Shown piece by piece: positions 1 to 4,819 of a stretch of 8,096 nucleotides of DNA. The notes below the pieces were generated by a model. It was not told where the DNA came from, ran no database searches, and saw nothing but the letters and a program-made list of their open reading frames with translations. A program made the position numbers and the translations under genes. The stretch comes from Syntrophomonadaceae bacterium (GTDB taxonomy: Bacteria; Bacillota; Syntrophomonadia; Syntrophomonadales; Syntrophomonadaceae). Numbering within the stretch: position 1 is the stretch's first letter; each line of letters begins with the position of its first letter. The stretch spans positions 1-8,096 of the forward strand of contig DUSB01000068.1 of NCBI GenBank assembly GCA_012840625.1. Direction: 5' to 3'.

Positions 1-524
1 GCGATCTTCTGTGGGTCTGGTTTGGCTTTGCCTTTTTCCCAGCAGTATACGATCTGGTTATTCTGATCCCAACCTACTTCATAGCCTAATCCTTCAGCAA
101 CATATCTGGCTGGCAACATGGTTCTACCAGGTGGTAAGGCATAAGATGCTACGTCTATTTCTTTTCTAACTCCATCGCTTACAATAGCCTTTTCGCCAAT
201 CTTTAATTTGAGTTCGGCCTTACCTTTTAAAGTGGCGGTTTGGATAGGCTGTTCCCATATAATATTGTCGTCAGTAATACCTAATGCGTTACCTAAGTAT
301 CTCACTGGTACAAAGGTGCGCTGAAACTTTACCTGTGGCGCAACGTCCATAGGGGTCTTTACCAGTTCATTAGCACCGGTTTTTTGAACATAGTAGTTGT
401 AGTCGTTTAATTTAAACACTACTACCTCGTTTTCAGTAACTATTTTGTCGGCTGCATTTACAGCGCCGGGGATGGTGATAACGAATGCTAGCAGCGCCGC
501 AATAGCTATCAATTTTTTGGTCAT
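1..524 (-). CDS. Secreted copper-amine-oxidase-N-like (stalk) domain protein, C-terminus cut by window edge
   Basis: The reverse strand reads open from ATG at 524-522 to the left edge, 174 codons with no stop, so the protein is partial. The start is fixed by an AGGAGGT ribosome binding site (complement of 531-537) six bases upstream. Residues 1-25 form a classic signal peptide: MTKK, then a hydrophobic run, then an AVNA|AD-type signal peptidase I site, so the product is exported. The mature part carries two units typical of the copper amine oxidase N-terminal-like domain: RTFVPVRYLGNALG followed by a Trp at about residues 70-93, and RTMLPARYVAEGLGYEVGWD at about residues 139-158. In Firmicutes these domains usually sit on cell-surface or stalk proteins without amine oxidase activity, often fused to a variable C-terminal domain, which here lies outside the window. 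The exact function is unknown. It is transcribed divergently from the structured region at 592-1031. Confidence 0.85.
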   Translation of the reverse strand, partial: MTKKLIAIAALLAFVITIPGAVNAADKIVTENEVVVFKLNDYNYYVQKTGANELVKTPMDVAPQVKFQRTFVPVRYLGNALGITDDNIIWEQPIQTATLKGKAELKLKIGEKAIVSDGVRKEIDVASYALPPGRTMLPARYVAEGLGYEVGWDQNNQIVYCWEKGKAKPDPQKI

Positions 525-530
525 ATTTTC

Positions 531-537
531 ACCTCCT
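531..537 (-). promoter_or_regulatory. Ribosome binding site of the stalk-domain gene
   Basis: AGGAGGT on the minus strand lies six bases before the ATG at 524-522. It is a near-perfect match to the anti-Shine-Dalgarno sequence and decides the start codon. Confidence 0.85.
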
Positions 538-579
538 TTTAGAAAAAGTTATCCGCAGTTAAAATTCTCCGCATTGGCA

Positions 580-585
580 TATAAT
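580..585 (+). promoter_or_regulatory. Candidate -10 box for the structured RNA at 592-1031
   Basis: A perfect TATAAT lies at 580-585, which would place a transcription start near 592, about 12 bases before the 5' strand of the closing helix of the candidate RNA. No good -35 hexamer is seen at 16-18 bases; TTAAAA at 559-564 is the nearest weak candidate. The DNA is AT-rich, so chance occurrence is possible. Confidence 0.35.
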
Positions 586-591
586 TCCTTC

Positions 592-1031
592 TAAAAAATA
601 ATTAAACCCGGGGCTGTTTATCTGTTTGACCGCCATGTTTGCTGAGCCGATGGCTTGAAAGAGAGCTTATCATCTAAGCAGTGGGAAGAAAACCTGGGGA
701 CAGGGGCATCACTGGTAACGGCGGGGCCTGAAGCCGCAGGGGGATCCGGAAGCCAGCGCAAGCAAAGCGGGGCGGACTTACAGGGCGGGCAGGCTTACAT
801 AATATGACAAATCCAGAAGCCGGACCGCTCTGTAAGTTAGAACGGATGGAGGGGGATCACCCTGCGGATATGCGGCAGGCAGATTTAGCTGGTGAAGCCC
901 GGTATCATCTCATGACGATGAGTAAGCTCTGACAAGTTGAGAAACAAGGAAGGAAATGAGTGGTGCAGGGTGATGAATTTGCAGTAGCAACGAATCCTCA
1001 GCCAGTGAAAACTGGTGACAAACGGGTTTTT
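592..1031 (+). ncRNA. Candidate large structured noncoding RNA (about 430 nt), family not recognised
   Basis: This stretch is visibly GC-richer than the DNA on either side, has no supportable ORF and is full of exact complementary pairs. A closing helix joins AAACCCG (604-610) to CGGGTTT (1023-1029), and the 3' strand runs into a T5 tract. Long-range helices are AGAGCTTA (662-669) with TAAGCTCT (923-930), and ACTTACAG (776-783) with CTGTAAGT (830-837), the latter enclosing GGCTT (792-796) with AAGCC (817-821). Local hairpins include GCCAT/ATGGC (632-636/650-654), CCTG-GGGA-CAGG (693-704), CCTGC/GCAGG (861-865/875-879), CTCAT-GACG-ATGAG (909-922), TTGC-AGTA-GCAA (979-990) and CCAGT-GAAA-ACTGG (1002-1015). 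Several loops are GNRA-like. I do not recognise RNase P, tmRNA, 6S RNA, OLE or a group II domain V. An eroded group II intron or a HEARO/omega-RNA relative remains possible, but no maturase or IscB-like gene is adjacent. Strand is inferred from the TATAAT box and the 3' T-tract. Confidence 0.5.
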
Positions 1032-1200
1032 CTAAGCAAAAGAAGGCATAGCGATTTTTGTGTAGAATTAAATAGCGCAAAGAAGTGGATTTTTGCTTGC
1101 AATTTGTAGAAAAGAGATGGTGGGGGGAATTATGCCATCACATCAAGTGTATGGCGAGGGTATATTGTGAGCCTAAATAACGGACACTACTAAAGCCAAA
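1032..1200. other. Intergenic stretch with no supported gene
   Basis: No credible coding region or RNA is visible here. A 12-codon ORF (1132-1170) follows a G-rich run and could be translated, but it has no recognisable features and is most likely chance. Confidence 0.4.
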
Positions 1201-1201
1201 A

Positions 1202-1217
1202 TGTTTCACGTTAAACA
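1202..1217. promoter_or_regulatory. parS: parS-like ParB/Spo0J binding site
   Basis: TGTTTCACGTTAAACA differs from the chromosomal parS consensus TGTTTCACGTGAAACA at a single position. The palindromic arms extend outward by one base pair (AATGTTT at 1200-1206, AAACATT at 1213-1219). ParB/Spo0J loads at such sites near the replication origin to organise chromosome segregation. The neighbouring peptidase, bactofilin and yyaC genes are of the kinds often found beside soj/spo0J, which supports the call, although parA and parB themselves are not in this window. Confidence 0.85.
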
Positions 1218-1268
1218 TTCACAACAGCTCCAGATACGATGAAAAGGCGGCTGCTTTAGCAGGTAAAA

Positions 1269-1306
1269 CGCGGTAAAAGGCTAAAACAGCACATAAGCGC
1301 GGTAAA
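1269..1306 (+). repeat. Short direct repeat CGCGGTAAA upstream of the peptidase promoter
   Basis: CGCGGTAAA occurs at 1269-1277 and 1298-1306, 29 bases apart start to start, roughly three helical turns. The second copy ends two bases before the -35 hexamer at 1308. The arrangement would suit a regulator binding site, but nine-base repeats also arise by chance and no regulator is identified. Confidence 0.3.
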
Positions 1307-1307
1307 T

Positions 1308-1336
1308 TTTACAAAATACGCAAAGATTGATATGAT
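1308..1336 (+). promoter_or_regulatory. Sigma-A-type promoter of the M23 peptidase-bactofilin operon
   Basis: TTTACA (1308-1313) and TATGAT (1331-1336) each differ by one base from TTGACA and TATAAT and are separated by exactly 17 bases. Transcription would start near 1343 and give an AT-rich leader of about 75 bases. Confidence 0.6.
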
Positions 1337-1417
1337 AATTCTGTCAATTAAAGCTGAATAAAAAATTATTTTTATATTTTTTATATAGCGATAAGATTAT
1401 CAGGTGAGAGGATATAA

Positions 1418-2305
1418 ATGGTTAAAAAGGGTAAAAATAAAAAAGACCCGGTACAAATGCTTATTATACCGGATTTAGACTCTAAGCCAAAAAACCTCAG
1501 CATTTCCAGGAACACCATTATGCAAACGGCCATAGTAATAGGAATTTTTCTGCTGGGCGTCGCCCTGCTGGGATGGGCATATCTATCGGGGATGGATCAG
1601 ATCAAACACGTGAAGGAAATTAGTCAGGAAAACAAAGCCAAGGATAAGCAGATTGAGCAATTGAATACAGAGATAGCAGAAATAAACAAACGTCAGGAAG
1701 AGATAGAAAGGAAACAGGAAGAAATAAAGAAATTAATGGGGATCAAGCAGGATAAACACAGCCGTTTAATCCGTCCTTCAGGTGGACAGGGAGGTAAAGA
1801 CTGGGGAGTAAGCCGCAGTGGTGGCGGAGTATCTCGATTGACCAGTAATCTGGGCCGGTATGATAAAGAGCTGGATCAGATGATGGCAGCGGTGAAAAAT
1901 GACCGCAGATTTTTCCGTGCAATACCAAACCAGTGGCCCGCAGAAGGTGATATTAGCAGTGATTATGGTCTGCGAAAATCGCCCTTTTCTTCAGGTACGA
2001 GCTTTCATGATGGAATAGATATTGCCAATAATGCTGGCACCGAAGTGCTGGCGGCGGCAGATGGGATCGTAACATTTGCCGGCTACATGCCAGTGTATGG
2101 GCGGACCATTATTATTGATCATGGTTATGGACTGCAAACCAAATACGGTCACAACTCCAACCTGCTGGTAGCAGTGGGTGATAAGGTAAAAAAGGGAGAG
2201 CAGATAGCGGAAATGGGTAATACCGGCAGAAGCACAGGTCCGCATCTCCATTTTTCAATATATAAAAATGGGCAGCATCAGGATCCTAAACTCTATTTGC
2301 CCTGA
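1418..2305 (+). CDS. Membrane-anchored M23 family metallopeptidase (LytM-like peptidoglycan endopeptidase)
   Basis: This 295-residue protein has a short basic cytoplasmic N-terminus, one transmembrane helix at about residues 36-57, a Lys/Glu-rich coiled coil at about 62-108, a Gly/Ser-rich linker at about 119-140, and a C-terminal LytM/M23 domain at about 175-295. The zinc and catalytic residues of the family are all present: H197 and D201 in the HxxxD motif (HDGID), H245 in YGH, and H276 and H278 in the HLH motif. It is therefore probably an active zinc endopeptidase that cleaves peptide crosslinks in peptidoglycan on the outer face of the membrane. The start ATG follows an AGGTGAGAGG ribosome binding site at 1402-1411. 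The bactofilin gene begins 41 bases after the stop, and peptidase-bactofilin pairing is a recurrent arrangement linked to cell shape in other bacteria. A SpoIIQ-like sporulation role is an alternative, but the sequence does not show that. Confidence 0.92.
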   Translation: MVKKGKNKKDPVQMLIIPDLDSKPKNLSISRNTIMQTAIVIGIFLLGVALLGWAYLSGMDQIKHVKEISQENKAKDKQIEQLNTEIAEINKRQEEIERKQEEIKKLMGIKQDKHSRLIRPSGGQGGKDWGVSRSGGGVSRLTSNLGRYDKELDQMMAAVKNDRRFFRAIPNQWPAEGDISSDYGLRKSPFSSGTSFHDGIDIANNAGTEVLAAADGIVTFAGYMPVYGRTIIIDHGYGLQTKYGHNSNLLVAVGDKVKKGEQIAEMGNTGRSTGPHLHFSIYKNGQHQDPKLYLP

Positions 2306-2346
2306 TAGGATGAACCGCACGTAAAAATTCCTGACTGAGGAGGGGC

Positions 2347-2754
2347 ATGATGAAAAGAAGAAAAGACCAGCAAAATATAAAAACATTTATCGATGAAGAT
2401 GTGCGAATTAAAGGAGAAATCAGTTCGCGAGGCAGCTTGCGCCTGGATGGCACCCTTGATGGGCAGCTTGATGTAAAAGGTGAGCTGCATCTTGGACCCA
2501 CCGGACTGATTAAAGGCGAAGCCCGGGCAGAAAATGCGTATATTTCCGGGAAAATCGAAGGGAACATATATGCAAACGGCAAGGTAGTATTAAACAACAG
2601 CGGACAGATATATGGTGATGTAGAATGCGGTGTAATTAATATTGCTGAAGGTGGTCTTATGGAGGGAAAGACCAGTATGTCTAAAAACAAAAGTACCACC
2701 GAACCCGCCGCAGATAAAAACAACAATAAACAGGCTAAAGCAAACAAAGCCTGA
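2347..2754 (+). CDS. Bactofilin family cytoskeletal protein
   Basis: This is a 135-residue protein (134 if translation starts at the second ATG). Residues about 18-110 are a bactofilin (DUF583) core: short repeats alternating hydrophobic residues with Gly, such as RIKGEI, LRLDGTLDGQL, GLIKGEA, AYISGKIEGNIYA and GQIYGDVECGVINI, which fold as a right-handed beta-helix and polymerise without nucleotide. The tail from about 112 on is Lys/Asn/Ala-rich and probably disordered. Two adjacent ATGs (2347, 2350) follow the AGGAGG at 2338-2343. The spacing is three bases to the first and six to the second, so 2350 may be the real start. The preceding M23 peptidase is the likely functional partner, with the bactofilin polymer acting as a scaffold that localises wall hydrolysis. 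An intrinsic terminator follows the stop. Confidence 0.93.
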   Translation: MMKRRKDQQNIKTFIDEDVRIKGEISSRGSLRLDGTLDGQLDVKGELHLGPTGLIKGEARAENAYISGKIEGNIYANGKVVLNNSGQIYGDVECGVINIAEGGLMEGKTSMSKNKSTTEPAADKNNNKQAKANKA

Positions 2755-2771
2755 GAAAAACAAAGATCCAG

Positions 2772-2796
2772 GGCTTCCGTCGAGGAAGCCTTTTTT
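2772..2796 (+). terminator. Intrinsic terminator after the bactofilin gene
   Basis: GGCTTCC (2772-2778) pairs perfectly with GGAAGCC (2784-2790) around a five-base loop and is followed at once by six T's (2791-2796). It ends the peptidase-bactofilin operon. On the minus strand the nearest T-run is about 11 bases past the hairpin, so it would end yyaC transcripts only weakly. Confidence 0.93.
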
Positions 2797-2806
2797 ATGG
2801 CTAGCT

Positions 2807-3406
2807 TTAATCACTGGCCAGAACTTTATCGCGCTGATGATGGAAGCGCAAAAGAGCAAAATTCAAACTGCGGGCTATATTCTCAGCCATGCGATGAACG
2901 ACATACAGGCGCGTGTTTTGCAGCACCATCTGATCAAGAAAACCCCCTACATTAACCACCCCGGAGACATGAAAGTCGCCTACCTCAGGTAAGCTCTTGT
3001 TTAGAGCAGTACCAGGCTTCAAGCATCCTTCCCTTACATTAATATAACCCACCCGGTCAACGCGGCCCAGGGAGGCGTCAACGGCTACCAGTAAAGGGTC
3101 ATAGAATAGATCTTGGATTTCACCCAGAACATTATGCAGATTGGTGGCATGGGCAGGACGCTCCAGGGTTCCATAAACATGAGCCGAGGCATGTAAGCTT
3201 TTTAAGCGGGTGCCTACCAGCGGCCCCAAACAGTCCCCGGTAGCACGATCGGTGCCAATACATAAAAAAACAAGATCACGGGAATGAGAGGGGTTGTATT
3301 GACAGAGCAGCTCATAGATTCGCTGTTCAATATAATGTATACAGGCAGGATGTTCGTAGTGATATGTACATTCATTTTTGGTTAAAGCATTCCATAAAGC
3401 TTTCAT
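2807..3406 (-). CDS. yyaC: YyaC family spore protein (putative spore protease, DUF1256)
   Basis: This 199-residue protein matches the spore-specific YyaC family, whose fold is related to the HybD hydrogenase-maturation and GPR germination proteases. Recognisable family blocks are CIGTDRATGDCLGPLVGT (residues 49-66), with Asp53 and Asp58 as plausible metal or active-site acids, LVAVDASLG (106-114), and SGVVNVGGF (148-156). The length fits the family. The ATG at 3406-3404 is preceded by GGAGG (complement of 3412-3416) with a five-base spacer. A sigma-F-like promoter lies upstream, so expression in the forespore is expected. In Bacillus subtilis yyaC lies beside spo0J, matching the parS site found here about 2 kb away. 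The gene is convergent with the bactofilin gene, 52 bases between stops. The substrate is unknown, and protease activity is inferred from the family name and fold rather than from the sequence alone. Confidence 0.93.
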   Translation of the reverse strand: MKALWNALTKNECTYHYEHPACIHYIEQRIYELLCQYNPSHSRDLVFLCIGTDRATGDCLGPLVGTRLKSLHASAHVYGTLERPAHATNLHNVLGEIQDLFYDPLLVAVDASLGRVDRVGYINVREGCLKPGTALNKSLPEVGDFHVSGVVNVGGFLDQMVLQNTRLYVVHRMAENIARSLNFALLRFHHQRDKVLASD

Positions 3407-3458
3407 AGGAGCCTCCAGTTAAAATTATTAAAAAATTAGCGGTAACAACTTTTATACT

Positions 3459-3486
3459 ATTCTTGCCGCTCCTAGTATTTTTATGC
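3459..3486 (-). promoter_or_regulatory. Sigma-F-like (forespore) promoter of yyaC
   Basis: Reading the minus strand, GCATA (complement of 3482-3486) and GGCAAGAAT (complement of 3459-3467) are 14 bases apart. They match the sigma-F consensus GYATA and GGNNANNHT. Transcription would start near 3452, about 46 bases before the start codon. This fits the known forespore expression of the family. Sigma-G recognition is also possible because the two specificities overlap. Confidence 0.65.
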
Positions 3487-3525
3487 GGTAAAAGGAAAAT
3501 TTTCGAATAAGTATTAATGCAGGGG

Positions 3526-3687
3526 TTTTAACCCGGGCGAAGGGCTGGTTAAAAGAAAGCTGAAACAAGGGTATGTTTCCGGGGTTTCATTCGTTTTATG
3601 GCTGAGCCTAAAAACCCCGCAGCCTCCCTATCAATAAGGAAACGCCGGAACGGTCCTTTATTTCAACGGTATAGAAATGCGGGAGGG
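3526..3687 (+). promoter_or_regulatory. Structured 5' leader with SD-sequestering helix, candidate riboswitch of the ykvI-selA-selB unit
   Basis: Three tandem stem-loops are followed by a branched element. The stems are TTTTAACC/GGTTAAAA (3526-3533/3547-3554), GAAACA/TGTTTC (3562-3567/3574-3579) and, directly abutting, CGGGGTTT/AAACCCCG (3580-3587/3612-3619), whose loop contains GGCTGAGCC. Next, CCTCCC (3623-3628) pairs with GGGAGG (3681-3686), enclosing AAGGA/TCCTT (3636-3640/3654-3658) and ATTTC/GAAAT (3660-3664/3674-3678), which gives a three-way junction. GGGAGG is the Shine-Dalgarno sequence for the next gene, so the fold would block translation. I cannot assign a known riboswitch class: no T-box AGGGTGG-type motif or B12 box is seen. 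No convincing promoter is visible immediately upstream. Confidence 0.5.
3681..3687 (+). promoter_or_regulatory. Ribosome binding site that places the ykvI start near 3695
   Basis: GGGAGGG lies seven bases before an ATC codon at 3695 and about 40 bases before the first in-frame ATG at 3728. There is no SD-like sequence just before 3728, so this site argues for an upstream, non-ATG start. Confidence 0.6.
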
Positions 3688-3694
3688 AGCATAG

Positions 3695-4780
3695 ATCAAA
3701 CAGCGCTGTTTACTGGTCATCGGCTATATGGGGGCTGTTATCGGTGCCGGATTCGCTTCCGGGCAGGAAATCGTTCAGTTTTTTGTCGCCTACCTGGACA
3801 GCGGGTTCAAGGGGGCCCTGCTGGCGATGCTGCTTTTTACGCTGTTTGGTGCGGTGCTTATGTATGTAGTGCACCGGCTTTCGGTTTCTAACTACCAGGA
3901 TCTGCTAGAGCAGTTGTTGGGGAAGAAATGGGGCCGCATTATCGATCTGCTGCTGGCACTCTTTCTCTTTCTGGGGGTCAGCACTATGCTGTCCGCTAGT
4001 GGTGCTATCTTTGATGAACATCTATACCTGAATAAATATCTGGGTATAATGACAGCTTTTTTGCTAATTTTTTTACTTTTATTAAAAGGGAAGTCGGGGT
4101 TAATATATTCATATAATGTACTGGTACCGCTGAAAATCATCTTATTGTTGCTGATTTCTGGCTATGCCGCCTTCTGCATGGACAGTCAGATGGGTACGCC
4201 GCCAATGGTTCCCTTACGGCCTGTTCAGGCTCAATACTGGGGGCTGGCGGCGGTATTGTATGTGGCGTATAATTTTACGCTGGCCATGGTGATTTTGACC
4301 GAATACCAGACTGTTACCGGTATCAAGGCAGCAATGCAGGGAGCGGCAGCCGGTGGATTGATACTGGGGCTGCTGGTTCTGCTTAACTATACCGCCTTGA
4401 GCCATTTTCAAATGGAGGTTTTTCAATATGAAGTTCCCATGCTCTATATTGCAGGAAAGATTTCTCCCGGCAGCAAATATGCTTATCTACTAGTATTATG
4501 GGTAGGGATACTAACTACTGCACTGGCCAATAGCTATGGTTTTGCCCAGCGTATTACGCGCTTAATTCGCATGGAATATAAAAGCTGTTTGATCCTAACC
4601 CTGCTGCTGGCTCTGCCGCTGGCTACCCGTGATTTTTCGCAGCTGGTGAACAAAATATACCCCCTGTTTGGCCTGCTGGGGGTGCTGATTTTGCTAGCCC
4701 TGTTGTATAAGGCTATAATAGAAGCGTTCAGGGGACTATATTTTAAATGGACACAGTTTACAGGCAGTCAACGCCGGTAA
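3695..4780 (+). CDS. YkvI-family multi-pass membrane protein (putative APC/LeuT-fold transporter)
   Basis: From the first ATG (3728) the product is 350 residues, with about ten strongly hydrophobic segments throughout. It resembles the YkvI/COG3814 family of uncharacterised transporters with a LeuT-like fold. The glycine-rich GAVIGAGFASGQE block near the N-terminus is the diagnostic unwound first-helix motif. In this family about ten residues normally precede that block. Here the frame is open back to 3695, giving KQRCLLVIGY before the 3728 Met, and the only good Shine-Dalgarno sequence (3681-3687) points to 3695, where the codon is ATC. I therefore draw the gene from 3695; a conservative start with a canonical codon is 3728. 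An in-frame TAG at 3692-3694 rules out an earlier start unless it is read through. selA starts 39 bases after the stop, so co-transcription is likely. The substrate is unknown; the selenium context is only suggestive. Confidence 0.82.
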   Translation: MKQRCLLVIGYMGAVIGAGFASGQEIVQFFVAYLDSGFKGALLAMLLFTLFGAVLMYVVHRLSVSNYQDLLEQLLGKKWGRIIDLLLALFLFLGVSTMLSASGAIFDEHLYLNKYLGIMTAFLLIFLLLLKGKSGLIYSYNVLVPLKIILLLLISGYAAFCMDSQMGTPPMVPLRPVQAQYWGLAAVLYVAYNFTLAMVILTEYQTVTGIKAAMQGAAAGGLILGLLVLLNYTALSHFQMEVFQYEVPMLYIAGKISPGSKYAYLLVLWVGILTTALANSYGFAQRITRLIRMEYKSCLILTLLLALPLATRDFSQLVNKIYPLFGLLGVLILLALLYKAIIEAFRGLYFKWTQFTGSQRR

Positions 4781-4819
4781 TGGCTTGGCAGCGATATTAC
4801 AGTAAAGCGGGGATATAGA

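Noticed and set aside
549..557. DnaA-box-like TTATCCGCA
   Set aside because: It has one mismatch within the conserved CACA part and is a single isolated copy with no cluster or AT-rich unwinding region, so I do not call an origin here.
592..1031. Interpretation of the structured segment as an intact group II intron or IscB omega-RNA locus
   Set aside because: No GTGYG-type 5' end, recognisable domain V, maturase or IscB/HNH gene is visible in or next to it. It is kept only as an unassigned RNA candidate with these as alternatives.
1132..1170. 12-codon ORF after a G-rich run, a possible leader peptide
   Set aside because: It is too short, has no run of regulatory codons and is not followed by an attenuator-like structure. 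Chance is the simplest explanation.
2286..2747. Minus-strand ORF of 153 codons antisense to bactofilin
   Set aside because: It is the mirror of the bactofilin repeats. It lacks a ribosome binding site and family features, while the sense strand is a clear bactofilin.
2642..2992. Plus-strand ORF of 116 codons spanning the end of bactofilin and the end of yyaC
   Set aside because: It overlaps two well-supported genes and runs through the terminator hairpin. Its composition is not protein-like and it has no ribosome binding site of its own.
3598..3891. Plus-strand ORF of 97 codons overlapping the start of the YkvI-family gene
   Set aside because: The product is an Arg/Gly/Cys-rich out-of-frame shadow of the transporter, and its ATG has no Shine-Dalgarno sequence.
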